Below are positions 11,866-23,211 of a DNA stretch of 64,000 nt, piece by piece; position 1 is the first letter of the stretch, and each line of letters starts with the position of its first letter. Origin of the DNA: Zhengitettix transpicula (Eukaryota > Arthropoda > Insecta > Orthoptera > Tetrigidae); NCBI GenBank assembly GCA_037074705.1, contig CM073590.1, positions 162,376,746 to 162,440,745 of the forward strand, given 5' to 3'. Both the position numbers and the translations under genes were made by a program. The notes beneath the pieces were generated by a model, which did not search any database, was not told the origin of the DNA, and saw only the letters and a program-made list of their open reading frames with translations.

Positions 11866-12380
11866 ACGCCTGCGAGAGCTGTTGTCGCACAGGTAGAATC
11901 TTTCTGGAGAGACAGAAAGGGCTACTTTTCAGGCTTTTTTCTCTCTCCGTTTTTGGACTACGGTTCACCTCAGCCTGTTTTGAGAGGTGTATGTTCCGGG
12001 GTCGCAGACCTTGAGCATACGGTAAGTTGTTCTATTTTCCTATTGGAACAGTCGGTAAGCTTCCTCCTATACTGGCCGAGGCACGGAGAAGGGAATGTTG
12101 CTTCCCCTCAGAAAACCCTTCTCCCGCCATCCGAAGGGCGTGGGACAAGTTCCAAGAGCCCGATCTCCATAATGAAAGTTTTCTAGGATTTTTCCTGCAT
12201 CACCTTTAGGCGAATGCCGGGTAGGATCCTTAAACTATAGCCCGGGGGCCCTGGTGAGCCCTTGGCTACCTTCCTCTACCATTCCGCAACCCCACTTTCA
12301 AATCCCTTCCTTTACTGTTAAAGGTGGGTTGCCACCACGTGGATTACTCTTATCTAGCTTGTTACTCTAAAAAAAACTCT
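11866..12380 (+). repeat. R-family SINE-like repeat with A-tail
   Basis: It starts with the 5' inverted repeat (CCTGCGAGAG...), continues through GAGAGGTGTATGTTCCGG and GGGCGTGGGACAAGT, and ends TAGCTTGTTACTCT followed by eight A (12371-12378). The A-tail at the 3' end supports retroposition. Two overlapping + strand open frames (11953-12209) fall inside the repeat and are not genes. Confidence 0.75.
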
Positions 12381-12678
12381 CTTACAAGCAAGCATTAATG
12401 TAGCGACGCTACAATATTTCACTCTTTGTTATGATTTACTACGTACTCATACAAATTAACTCGTGTATTTTAGTATTGAGTAAATTCGTATAAACTTCGA
12501 GAACGGAAACAACTATCGACGCACGATTTGGGAAAGGTTAAAATAAATTCAAATCTCATAATTTAACCTTCATAATTTTTTGATTTCAATGAACCCATAC
12601 ACACTGAACAAAAAAGTATTACAGTTTCAGTTCTAACGCGTGTTTCCATTACTTTTACATTAATTTATTGATGTTTCA

Positions 12679-13199
12679 TTGTGTTTATTCATTTTAAAAC
12701 TAGCCCACGGTATTAAAAGCGCAATTCTTTGTGTGCTATTGTTGAGTGGAGCAGGTACAGTCAGCCGGAAGTGTCTATCAATTGGCTTGCATGAGTCAGA
12801 GCGGCGTGTGGGCGTTGTTCCAGCAATTAACACGCTCAAGCACCGAGCTTCGGATTCGTCGCAGCGATTTGTTCACTCAATTAAAACCGCTGGAACAAGC
12901 AGTCGATTGTGATACCTCCCCCTGCTTCCCGTGACGATCCCCCTTCTTCACGACTGAAGAGTGCTAGAGTGCTAAAGCATAGTGATGATTTGCTCGTCGT
13001 CTACACGTCGGGATTACAGTGCGAGCCGAATGCATGGACACCGGACACAAGGATTTTCAATCATTTTCACAGTCAACTTTGGTGGCAAGACATGCCCTAC
13101 GATGTGTGTGTAAATCTCGGTTTGTATTATGGCTTCAGATTAATTTATTACTTCACAGTGTATAGAAAAGAGCCATTTATGAACTTAAAAAATATATAA
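12679..13199 (+). other. GC-richer exon-like open frames, unrecognised
   Basis: Between about 12730 and 13130 G+C rises well above the flanks and all three + frames are partly open. The frames at 12679-12912 (77 codons) and 12909-13199 (96 codons) overlap by a few bases, as if one coding region had shifted frame. The first frame begins with a hydrophobic stretch (about residues 14-26) that could be a signal peptide. I recognise no domain. It may be a decayed exon, a captured gene fragment or an uncharacterised transposon piece. Confidence 0.2.
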
Positions 13200-15835
13200 C
13201 AACAATCTGAAAAGGATATCAAATATGGTCGACATTTAAATATAAAATAATTATCATTAAAAATTCTTACTCAAAATTCTAATGAGAAGTTCACTTTCAA
13301 AACGAAAAAAATTAGAATCGGACACTAAAATCCAACACACACATAATGCGATTATTTTCAATAACCCGTTTCAACATTCTTAATGGATTATTAAATCTGC
13401 CACCTCAATGTTTAAAAAACTGTTGCAACTGATTATTTAAAAATTAGGCGCGACAAATTTCTTTGTCAGATACTTTCTGTATCTTATTTTTCAACTATCT
13501 ATCTCTGTGCTCTAGCAGAATACTTTCAAGGTATTACATACATATATATATAAATGTATTTATATATCTGTGTGTGTGTTTGAATATACACAAATTATTA
13601 AACATAACAACTGGTATTGCGTAAGAAAAATATACAAACATCCGAAATATTTCAAATTTATTTTATTACAAAATATAAAAAACCTTATAGGAAGCACTAT
13701 AAGACATTCGGAGAGATATTGAGGTAGAGAAATTTTCAAAGCGATCATTAGAGATAATTGAGTTCGAGGTGTTGTATCAACTTTTTTTCCAATTACGACC
13801 GACAAAAATGGCCGATAAAGTACCGATACATAAATGATTTAATAAAAGGTTTTACAGGTCATTATACAAGAAAAAGGACTAATAAATTAGTAACAAAATT
13901 GAATAACAAAACTTTTATTTGTATAAGTACTATTCACAGAATTTTTTAAAGGGCTTAAATTGTTAACAATGTTCATGACATATTAAGAATATGATAATAA
14001 CTTTTGCTAATAACTATGATACCTTCAGTAATTATTTTAACTAACATTGTGTTAAAACCTCCCAATTTTCTTACATTTGCTTCATATCTTAAAAACAACG
14101 AACTTGCAATTATAACAATTTTTCATAATCAATAATAACATCTTTTGATCAAAAAGGACAAGGTGCGAATTATTAAAAAAGAATTCTTTTTAATATTGTT
14201 ATTTACAAAATAATAACATATAACATCAAAATTTGTTTTTAGTAAATTTAGTAAATGTTTTAACGAATGATACTAATATTTAAAAAATAATGTTATAAAC
14301 ATTTGCTAATAGCAAAGTTGCTATCTATTTGTCAATAAGAAGTGTATTAGCAATTTTAATGTTTGTATAAACTGGATTTAATAGTCGGATATCATATAAT
14401 AATGTGTGACAACGTCTTAAATCTTGACTAGCATTGTTTGTATGTCAAGGATTCAGCCTTAGTTACATCGTGTTCCTTTGTTTCAACATTCCGACGACTA
14501 ATAACTCGTATAAGAAAATATGACGTGGGAAGTTTCATACTTAAGCTACAGCTTACAAAATGAAGCAACATTTCTCACACTTAATCTAATTTCCTTACAG
14601 AATTAGTCACATTTATCACTTTTCCCCGTGAAATTTATAAATCTGGGACAGTAACATTGAAAAAAAAAACAGAAATTTTCTCTCCTTTACGAATTTATTT
14701 AAAATATTCAATTATGATATTCGACGCATCTCTCCCCATATCTCAGTAGGTTTTGACCATTACGTTCCCTGTCATGTGTTTCTATCGAATTATTCTTCTA
14801 TTCTGCTTAAGTCAGCACGCCATTAAACAATTCCTAATCACTATGCAATCACTATTAAAATCTCCTGTTGTCCTACCAGTTAATTTATTTTCTTAACCCT
14901 TGGATAAGAAGTAATAAAAGTATATTTCACGAGCAATTAAACTATTGGAAACCTGATTCGAATGATATCGTTGAATTCTCGCAAATAAACGTTTGGTTAT
15001 CTTTTTTATTAAATCATCAGATAATGAACACCAAAATGAATACACAAGTCAAGGGAAAAGATTATTTATTTCCAGTAATGGCTTTAGCAAGGTAATTCAA
15101 TGAATAAAGTGTCATTGCTGTTCTTGTGATTCATCACAATGACTACCTCCATCTAATGCGGTCAGTCGTTTTCTTAAATACAGTAATTACATACTGAAAT
15201 TATGTTAAATATAGAAAATAAAGTAAAATCGTCAATTATTTCTTTGGATCTGGAATCAGCGTGCCTTATTATTTAATCCCAAATTACTCCATTTACTTTA
15301 TTCGTACTGTTAAATGAAAAACTCTCATCCTTGAAGTATACACGACTATCCCATTGTAGATTATATTAATGTTTTAAGATAACTTTATTTCCCTTTCCTT
15401 GCTTATATATGAATTTTGAACGTAATAATAAATGGAATTTGACAGCGAAAAATTTATTACAATTATGTACAATTAAATTTATATCACTCATATACATTAA
15501 CACTTAAAACTATTTATACAATTTTTAAACACCAGACCTGACCACAAAAATTGTATGACGTGCTTAATGAATGGGTGAAAAATATGTTTAAACTGAAAAG
15601 AGATTGGATTTTCCTGACTCATCGGTACTTCAGCCACTTTCGTGCCTTAGCAATAATGTTACGTAACATTGTATGCTATCAGATGGCAGTTTATCAGTAT
15701 GTCTCAATTAGAACGTCTTTAAAGAAAATTTGAGCAGCATTTTATTGTTTTGAAAAAGAAACCATGTTCCTACGAATAGGAACGATACATGTTTTTAAAA
15801 GCTTTTATATTTAGTTAACCCGTAAATTTCTATAA
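13200..15835. other. AT-rich stretch, nothing recognised
   Basis: Very AT-rich with a TA microsatellite-like tract near 13540-13570. The short open frames are low-complexity AT translations. Confidence 0.4.
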
Positions 15836-15837
15836 AA

Positions 15838-15995
15838 AATGCGGTACGAGGAAAGCTATTTCAGCTGAAGAACGATTGGTTGTAACATTGCGATATTTGG
15901 CAACCGGACCACGTTTGGAAGATCTGAAGTTTTCTGCAGTTATTTCATCTCAGGTCCTCGACAAAAAAAATAGTACCGGAAACTTTTAATTTCAC
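15838..15995 (+). pseudogene. PIF/Harbinger transposase fragment
   Basis: A frame from 15840 reads GTRKAISAEERLVVTLRYLA and then TG, LEDLKFSAVISSQ. This matches the conserved N-terminal region of PIF/Harbinger (HARBI1-like) transposases, which are DDE nucleases. After the A-run at 15963-15970 the frame must shift by one to continue with the expected D-K-I-V-P-E-T-F segment. The catalytic part is absent, and the sequence passes directly into a foldback structure. It is a dead fragment. Confidence 0.6.
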
Positions 15996-16370
15996 AATTG
16001 GAATAATTACACCCAAACAAGTTTTCGAAAGTTCTTTTTAATCAGTCGTCACATTTGTGAACAGAAGCTTTCCTCTCTACCAGCTATTTTCATCTGTTAC
16101 TCATCCACAATTCATTTGATTCTAAAAGCATTCACCATATAACACCACAAAGTAGTGCTCGTCATTCCGTGAGAAGATCGTTACTTTGTGAAGACATGGG
16201 TTTTTGTAAAGATAAATGTTTTTAGAGTAAAATGAATTGCGGATGAGTAACAGATGATCATGGCTGATATAACTGAAAGCTTCTGACAACATATGTGGCG
16301 ATTGATTTAAAAGAAATTTTGAAGACTTGTTTGGGTTTAATTATTCCTATTGAGTTGTGAAACTAATAAG
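15985..16370. mobile_element. Foldback element next to the Harbinger fragment
   Basis: The left arm contains TTTCACAATTGG, AATAATTACACCCAAACAAG, GTTACTCATCC and AATTCATTT. The right arm has the reverse complements in reverse order: AAATGAATTGCGGATGAGTAAC, CTTGTTTGGGTTTAATTATT and GAGTTGTGAAACTAAT. Arms are ~150 bp with small indels and a loop near 16140-16200. There is no coding capacity. It may be a deletion derivative of the neighbouring Harbinger or an independent foldback insertion. Confidence 0.65.
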
Positions 16371-19085
16371 ATGCTTCATATTTTTTAAATTTGTTTCGTG
16401 TCTGTTGGAATAAGATTTTCATTCACTTATCACAAAGACGGAAATTGCCGATAAATAATTACGGTTATAAATTCTGTTTAATATTTTACTCCGGCATATT
16501 ACACGTGGAAAACTGTTGAAAGATGCGAAATTCACCAACCAGTTAGAAGATTAGTACTGACTATCTGATCTGCGGATATTGCAACACACGCGTCAGATCT
16601 GTAGGCCCAGAACTGCCGACGGCCTGCAAATGTTAACTGACGACGAAGATGACTGCAATTCTTGACTGCCAGATAATTTTACGTGAATGGGTATTTTTAT
16701 AACGTTGAACTTTCAGTTGTAAGGCGAAGGTTGATTCCTTCCTTCTTTACTAAAATTGATTTTCCATTAAACTACAAGTTAACGTAACAGAAACTTTTGA
16801 GGGATGTTTCTATGGAGTAATCGAGAAATTTAAGAGATTCTTGTGAAGAAAATAAAGTATCAGAAACGAATAATGAAATGTTTTGAACAGAGACACCTAT
16901 AATTATCTTCAGGGACTGAGGAAACAATATGAGGTACCTTATGGGATTTCGTAAACTCCTATAAGCCTCCTTAATTCAAACTAACCCAAAACGTCTTATC
17001 GTCGGATCGGTGGGAAATTCGGTAAATCGAAATCTGTAAATATATATAGAAATAATGTATGTATAATCTCTTTAAAATTGTCTTAAAAGTTCTGTTGTTT
17101 GAAACATATGGTAAAAGGATTTAGAAATAATTTTAATATAAGTATGCAACATTAAGTCAACGTACATATAAAATAGAATTACCTACTTTTTCAATTTTCC
17201 TTTTTTTATTCATTTATCTTGACTATACGAAGTTGTTCCTAAGAATTACTGTAAAGATTGGATACATTTTAAAATGGTGTGAATAGTGGAATTGAACGAT
17301 AAACTCGTTACGCATCTACTTTAAACTTAACGAGTAACAGACATGCAGCACTGAAGGAAAGACATATGGTATACGGTATCCTTGAGGCACGCCTAGTTCT
17401 GAGCAGCCTCACAGAGATCCTTATTCCACACCCTCTTTATATATTACTAATAAATCTGCCACGCTTCACACGAGTCTTCTAACTAGTCAGACAAACGTAA
17501 TGCTTGTCCATTGTACTGTATGTGAAGAGTGACAATGGGATTTTATGAGACTCAATTTGTATCCTCATTTTCAATACTTCTGTATACGTCTGAAATTGAA
17601 TGTAATAAACACATTGCATAAGCCATCTAATACTATTGAATACATTACATCTACATAATAAGGCCCGTTGACGTATACTCAAAAAAAAATTTTCTTTCGC
17701 CACACAATAATTTTTCAACGACTTCATGAATTGTAGCTTATATCGCTCATAATTTTTACGCCCACAATAATTTTTATACTTTCTTAGATACAATACGAAA
17801 GTAACCATCCATGTCGAACGATGTGTTTAAATGTAAAAAGTGAGCCGAGTACTATGCTCTATATAACGGAAATCAATATGGCTTTGCTAACATGCAAGTA
17901 GGAACGACCCGTAACGTCACCTACAGCAGGGACCTCTCAGGAGTTCAGCAAAACAATGTGGGGCAATGTAAAGGTAATTTAGGGAGCGTGTGTGCTTTCA
18001 AGCTCAGCTACCCCTTGCCCAAATATTTACAGTATTAGGGCTACCAACTTCTCTACCCCACACGGGTTTATAGCTACAACACTCTCGCACCTATTAAGAT
18101 ATGAGTAATAGTAACGTGTTTCAAACAAAATTATGCATACTTTATATATATTATTTTGCGCTTCATAAAGTATTCACATATAACGCACTTCTAAAGTTAT
18201 TTGTGTTATGAAGTTTTCATCATTTTTATTAACTAGTTTTAATTTTCGATTTAGCTATTTGCATTCACGCATCATCAAAAAATGGTACAGTACCTAATTT
18301 ATTATATTAAAGATTTTTTCGTCTTTCAAAAATTTTATGTAGTTTTGAAACTACGTCGCACCAAAAGAAATATCTAGCCAAGTTGATTTCAATTTCAGAT
18401 GTTTAATTAAAGTTGTCAGAAATCAAATATTTTCTTTTTATTTAATTTAATAGGATATCAACTAGCTTTTCGGCTATGTCAAGTGTCTATATTTGGAATA
18501 AATAAAATTACTGCTCAGATAAACCTCAATTCGTGACGGCAAATAAAGGAAATACATAATCAATTTTTCCCCTTGCTCAAGAGAAACTACAACTGTACAA
18601 AATTAATGGTTTTTTCGATAATTTCTGTACTACGGAATAGTATTTTGGATGCCCAAAAGAGCTCAACACATTCATACCTATGATCGCCTGCTAAATAGAT
18701 CAAAATCAGAATGTTTGAGCAATACAGAAGTGGCGTTTATAACCCGATATGAAATTAAATAAAAATAATATAGGAATAAAGCATTACTTGAAGGAAATTC
18801 TCATTTGTAAAATTAAATACAGGAAGAAATAGCTGATATGGAAAGTATTGGATAAAAAGCCGAAAACGGAGAACTATTTATTCTCTGTCAGAAACATTCA
18901 TTTCTGAGTAAATCGATAACGGAATGAAACAATTATGTTTAGGATGTAAGGCTTGTTTCTGATATTAACGATATAATTAGAGTAATATTTTCATAAGTTT
19001 AAAACGTTGAAATGTCAATTTCTAACTTCACTTATGTTTTGAGTAAAATTGTTTACAAAGTACAACTTAAAAAATTCAAGTTTAT
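16371..19085. other. Stretch without recognised features
   Basis: AT-rich with no supported gene. GC-richer patches at 16555-16660 and 17900-18080 have no open frame or motif I can name. The 109-codon - strand frame at 17479-17808 has no family resemblance. Confidence 0.4.
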
Positions 19086-19087
19086 AA

Positions 19088-19325
19088 TTTTATTGTATTG
19101 AAGAAAGATAGCCAATTCAGAAAAAAAAGTGATAATATAAATACCACACAACGTTTCTGACAAGTCCAGTTGTGTCGCTCTAGGCTCTTCTTCGCACCTG
19201 AGGAAAGAAACAAGGATCCCAGAAACGTTGTGTGTTACAAATATTATCGGTTTTTTTGTCTGAATTGGCTATCTTTCTTGTTCATTATTTTCAATCAGAC
19301 GTGAATTTTTTCATTTTTATTTAAT
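19088..19325. mobile_element. M-family foldback element, near complete
   Basis: The left arm (GAAAGATAGCCAATTCAG, AAGTGATAATATAAATACC, ACACAACGTTTCTG) faces the right arm (CCAGAAACGTTGTGTG, ATATTATCGG, CTGAATTGGCTATCTTTC, CAATCAGACGTGAAT). A loop of ~55 bp carries the family's CACCTGAGGAAAGAAAC. The arms pair over roughly 65 bp. There is no protein. Confidence 0.75.
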
Positions 19326-19428
19326 TGTATTATTTTGAACTTTTATATTACGCCTATTATAATTTGTGATTTCATCATTCATTATTTTTATTATATGAAA
19401 CGTGGTTCACTATACAGTAAATGCATGA

Positions 19429-19758
19429 TTGAAATTTGTAGGGCGCCTGCTCAGCCAATATATTATTCCAGGTCTGATTGTAATCCATTTATTTCCAAAT
19501 TTCGCTATGGATTACTGCACACTCGTCAAAATCCCTCAGAAAGTCCTCATCACCGGAAAACCGAGTCCCTTTCGGCTGCATTTCACATGTAGCAAAAGTG
19601 CAAAGTTACAAGACTTGAAGGACTGGACTGCACGGAGGAAGCTCAAGGATATTGTCATGTTATGGGCAATTATTCGGTACAGACTTGGACGCGGTGATCT
19701 GGAGCGTGTTCATGATGGAAGAGCCAGGTGTCCATTCTTGATTTACTTCAAATATTAG
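19429..19758 (+). other. 109-codon open frame, unrecognised
   Basis: The 3' two thirds (from about 19500) are GC-richer than the surroundings, and a second frame is open at 19335-19592. The protein is basic (W-T-A-R-R-K-L-K-D near residue 66) with no domain I can identify. It lies beside a decayed mariner on the other strand, so it may be transposon-derived. I assign no function. Confidence 0.2.
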
Positions 19759-19779
19759 ATGCCTTTAGGCAAGCACTAC

Positions 19780-20420
19780 TCCGTGTATCACTTAGCTGTG
19801 ACTGTCTTCTGTGGCTCCACAATTCCACTCAGTTTGAAAAATACAGCAATCATTTTCTTCAAAACTGATCGAGAATGTCTGACAGCTACGGGTGAGTTCA
19901 TATCCTAGTCTTTTCATCATAATAGTCTAGCCAAGTTTCATCACCTGTCACGATGCATCTCACGGCACAAAGTCACATGTCATTTTCTCTTCAGTCAGTC
20001 AATGTGGTACCCAAAGACATGACAGTTTCTTGTAAACTAATGAATTGCAGGCGCATTTAGGTATAAGTTATCCTCTATTTGCTGTTAGGTCACTAGTTTG
20101 TTTTCGTCAAGCGTTTTCCTCAAATCAGTAATGTTTTCCTCCGTACCTGACATTGGGACCTTCAGCGTCCTACAGGAAGAAATTTCCGTTTTTGAATTCT
20201 CTGTACAGCTGTATATAGTCGTACGATGTGGACAATCATCAACAAGTGCAAGTCATTTCTTCTAAACGTTTCTTCTCAACGTTTTACCGCAAAACCACCT
20301 GTGACCAGGATGTCATTTATATACTTTCAAACTATTACTGCTAATAAATAACTGCTCTACAGCTACTTACAGTTGTGCAAGTATGAACATGTCTCAACAG
20401 GCAGTCTCCCACAACTTTTT
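19780..20420 (-). pseudogene. Decayed mariner-family transposase
   Basis: On the - strand, in shifting frames, pieces of a mariner transposase can be read: the inter-domain block around K-L-S-C-L-W-V-P-H followed by L-T-E-E-K (about 19990-20040), then T-G-D-E-T-W (about 19925-19955), the segment holding the first catalytic Asp of the DDD nuclease. Upstream, around 20140-20210, is a degenerate helix-turn-helix part. Many stops and frameshifts are present, and the C-terminal half is missing. No terminal repeats were found. Confidence 0.5.
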
Positions 20421-20727
20421 GTTTCGTCATATTGCAAAACTTTCCTAGTACCGTTTGTGTATAATGATTACCGGCGATTATCAACGTATATGAGCTATCA
20501 TTTTTTTGAATACAGAAATTGTTATTTTACATAGAATCAAGTTTCCAACACAAAGATGCTGTAGCAACTTAATAGGGCGTCGAAGGCCCAAACGTTCATG
20601 GACCACAAAAACATCAACGGATCTTACAAGGTTGGAACCTTGCATTAATGCCGCTACTCCTACTTACCACCTGATTAAGTTGAAACGGTGAAAACAGTCT
20701 GTGAAAACTTCTATAGTTCTCAAAAAC

Positions 20728-21021
20728 TCAAGTACACCTCAGAGGTTCATTTCCTTTACACAAGTCAACCTCATCTTGCGAGTGTGGGGTCCATAAATGA
20801 GGAATTGGACGCAGTGGTACAGTTAATCGCGAAATAGGAAGAGACAATGTGGCATAAAGGTAGCCAGATCCCGTGAGGCCGTATGTTAATTGACTTCCGC
20901 GCTGCCAAGGTCTGTCTCTGGGAGGTTGCCCTGCTGCAGTAACCTTGCTTTCATCAACGTAAACTGCAATGCAGCATAAACATAATACAATAAGCACGTT
21001 AGATTCAAAACAACTGCCCAA
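20728..21021 (-). CDS. Candidate small secreted protein or exon, unrecognised
   Basis: A 97-codon - strand frame with ATG at 21019-21021 and a GC content near 50%, much above its flanks. Residues 9-21 are hydrophobic and Cys-rich (VLIVLCLCCIAVYV), as in a signal peptide, followed by a polar Pro/Arg-rich part and three late Cys-poor segments. TGCTGCATTGCAG inside it resembles a splice acceptor, and CCGTAAGTACG about 25 bases upstream on the same strand resembles a donor. It may therefore be the last exon of a spliced transcript rather than a single-exon gene. I recognise no family. Confidence 0.25.
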   Translation of the reverse strand: MGSCFESNVLIVLCLCCIAVYVDESKVTAAGQPPRDRPWQRGSQLTYGLTGSGYLYATLSLPISRLTVPLRPIPHLWTPHSQDEVDLCKGNEPLRCT

Positions 21022-21619
21022 TATAAAAATAACGAGAAACGTACTTACGGAAGTAAATGAAGAAACTTGTCTATGTTAATGTAGTTCGAGTCGTGAACAT
21101 GGTATTGGTCTTATTTAGGATTATGAAGACATACGTATATTTTTCTGACAGGTCTGAGTTCTGACTTTTTTACGAAACTACAATCTGAGATAGACCGTCT
21201 TAATGGATAAATGAAGATTGATGGTTGGAGTAACAAAATATTTTCAATCTTTGTCCTTATTTCACGTCCCGTCCATAATAATATTTGTAGAATCTTACTT
21301 GATCTTCAGTAGAGAAGGAGTCGCATTTGTTACGTTTTCATGCAACGCGAACGCGATGATATTTTCCGACTGGCGCTATGCCAAAAAGATACTCATGTTA
21401 ATAAAACGAAAAACTGCGGGCATCATAATATTCAGTTATGATACACAATTCCGTTCTCTGTAAATAAAATAAAATTATTCTTGATTAAATATATTTAAAT
21501 AAAGCTAAGCTTTCAAGTTCGGCTATTCAAACGTTTATTTTGTTTGCCGTTACAACTGTCCAAGAAGATAAATTAGTTTCTTCCTGGCGTGTTAACAAAT
21601 GAATTATTTCGTACTTTGG

Positions 21620-21898
21620 TTACTCTCTTTTGTTGATGTAAACGTGAACTGCTCCGTCGTATTTTATACCTAATGTATAATGGGCGTCTTTGTATGATAG
21701 ATGAAAACTGAACCCTTCTTGAACTTTGAAATTTCGGTATTTTTCACGAAAAAAATAGCTTTCCCGAGTCCATGGCCATGTTTTCCATATTTCATTATGC
21801 AGTCTGTGCAGTTCTTCCTGTAAGATACCAGTAGCATTTAAACGAGAAACTGGCAATATTCTCGGGTCCTGCGCCGGTTCCTTTTTGCTAACGACTCG
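21620..21898 (-). pseudogene. Unrecognised coding relic, block d (C-terminal)
   Basis: A - strand frame open from 21898 to a TAA at 21620-21622. The 78 residues after the first Met (21856) look like a real globular protein: aromatic-rich, with WKTWPWTRESYFFREKY near residue 24 and regularly spaced hydrophobics up to the end. The start is not fixed. A second frame is open just upstream (about 21860-21930), suggesting a frameshift near 21855-21880. It probably forms the end of the same decayed gene as the blocks at 22046-22672. Confidence 0.35.
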
Positions 21899-22045
21899 TT
21901 AATTTCTATATACTTACCCTGTTGCACTTCAAGTATATTAGAAAATTATTTTAAATTTCATTCCTGATATGTCTTTATTATTAATTCATAACATCTGCAA
22001 CTATTATTTTATGTTTATTTACACGTTCTGCTGCTTTTGGCTTTA

Positions 22046-22207
22046 TTATATTTTGTCAACTTCTCTGTCGTTTTGCAAGGTTTTAGGACTGTTATTTCTT
22101 CCTCGTTTACGCACATCGTATTTTGGTCCGTAGGTGTCACGTACTTGTGATATCTTCATGCTTATATCTAGAAGTTTACGAATGCAACTGATAGGCGCAT
22201 TCGTTAG
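22046..22207 (-). pseudogene. Unrecognised coding relic, block c
   Basis: A - strand frame of about 53 codons ending with TAA at 22046-22048. It begins just where block b (22204-22494) stops, in a different frame, as expected if one indel split a single reading frame. The segment is basic near its end (RKRGRNNSPK). I do not know the family. Confidence 0.3.
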
Positions 22208-22494
22208 ACACTTCCAATTACAACTTTGACTGTTGTGACTTTGCGGCTATGATCTTTGAATACAGAAAAACCTTTGTAATTTCTTAATAGTTCTTCATAT
22301 ACTAAGCTTATTCGTCTGTAATCTTGCAAATTTCTCATTACTACTAAAACATAGCCATGAAAGTGCGAACACGAAACTCCTGCAACTTCTGCCTGAAGAT
22401 GAACAGAAACATCCTGTTCGAAACATCCAGCATTTTTTCGTGTATCACTTATTATAACTACGATTAATTTTTTTATGTCTCTAGATGGAATTTG
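22204..22494 (-). pseudogene. Unrecognised coding relic, block b
   Basis: An open - strand frame of 96 codons between in-frame stops, too poor in ATG to be an obvious ORF (the only Met is near its middle). The translation has protein-like hydrophobic periodicity (KKLIVVIISD, then SHFHGYVLVVMRN, then RRISLVYEELLRNYKGF). The HFH tripeptide recalls metal-binding HxH motifs, but that alone identifies nothing. An acceptor-like CCATCTAG lies at its upstream edge. Confidence 0.35.
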
Positions 22495-22573
22495 TCACTT
22501 GCTTATCCAAAACAGTCAATGAAACACTTATTGTTTATGCAAGAATTTTATATTACGTGTGCGTTTAACTTAC

Positions 22574-22672
22574 ATATGGTTTTTCATTTTTATGTGAAAC
22601 ATACATGACTTCCTTCGGAAATACGCCTGAGAAATACTCCTCAACATTCGTACCTTCGTCTCCTGCATTCAT
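22574..22672 (-). pseudogene. Unrecognised coding relic, block a (possible first exon)
   Basis: ATG at 22670-22672 opens 33 codons ending exactly at a consensus donor GTAAGT (22568-22573, - strand). This makes it look like a first coding exon, with blocks b-d downstream on the same strand. Joining a to b in phase is not straightforward with the acceptors I can see. Either the intron boundaries differ or the gene is decayed. Confidence 0.3.
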
Positions 22673-23076
22673 TCTACCATGATAATCCACAATTATTTAA
22701 GAACTTCTGACTGTTTTCGTTTATAAGTTCAATTTATGGTCTCCTGCTAATTAACAATACCTTACTTTGTGTCCAATTACGTAGTCCAGTTGTTCCATTC
22801 TTACTTCCTATGTCATTTTAGGCCGTTTCCCTTTCGGTAATATACAACTGTGCATACTACACTGGTATTCTCTCGCATTCCTTTAATTGATCTTCTTCAT
22901 CCATAAGTTTTGATAGTATTTAATTTCAAACGTGTTCTTTTTCTTCGCCCTTCATTCCCCTCAGTTTAAGTTACTTTAGTATTGATAAAGGTTAAATTTA
23001 ACATCTGTTTGAAATAATAATGATAAAAACTACCTTTATACAGACAATCTTGAAAAGAAAGTTAATCTAAGTAAAC

Positions 23077-23211
23077 TTGAATTTCAAAATGCTGGACGTT
23101 TCGACGCGGATTAGCGAATAGCTTAATTAAATTAAGTTATTATTCGTCGTTAGAAAAAGACGCTAATCCGCATCGAAACGTCCTGCATTTTTTAAATCCA
23201 AGTTGAAAGAT
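23077..23211. mobile_element. Small foldback element with ~45-bp arms
   Basis: AACTTGAATTTCAAAATGC, TGGACGTTTCGACG and CGGATTAGCG (23077-23119) are mirrored by CGCTAATCCG, CATCGAAACGTCCTGC and ATTTTTTAAATCCAAGTT (23163-23211). The arms differ at only a few positions. The ~45-bp AT-rich loop has no coding content. The sequence is unrelated to the M family. Confidence 0.7.

Noticed and set aside
22380..22430. Hammerhead-ribozyme-like words (CTGAAGATGAACAG...CTGTTCGAAAC)
   Set aside because: The stem II-like pairing is present, but there is no stem I/III or GUH site, and the segment lies inside the open - strand coding block b.
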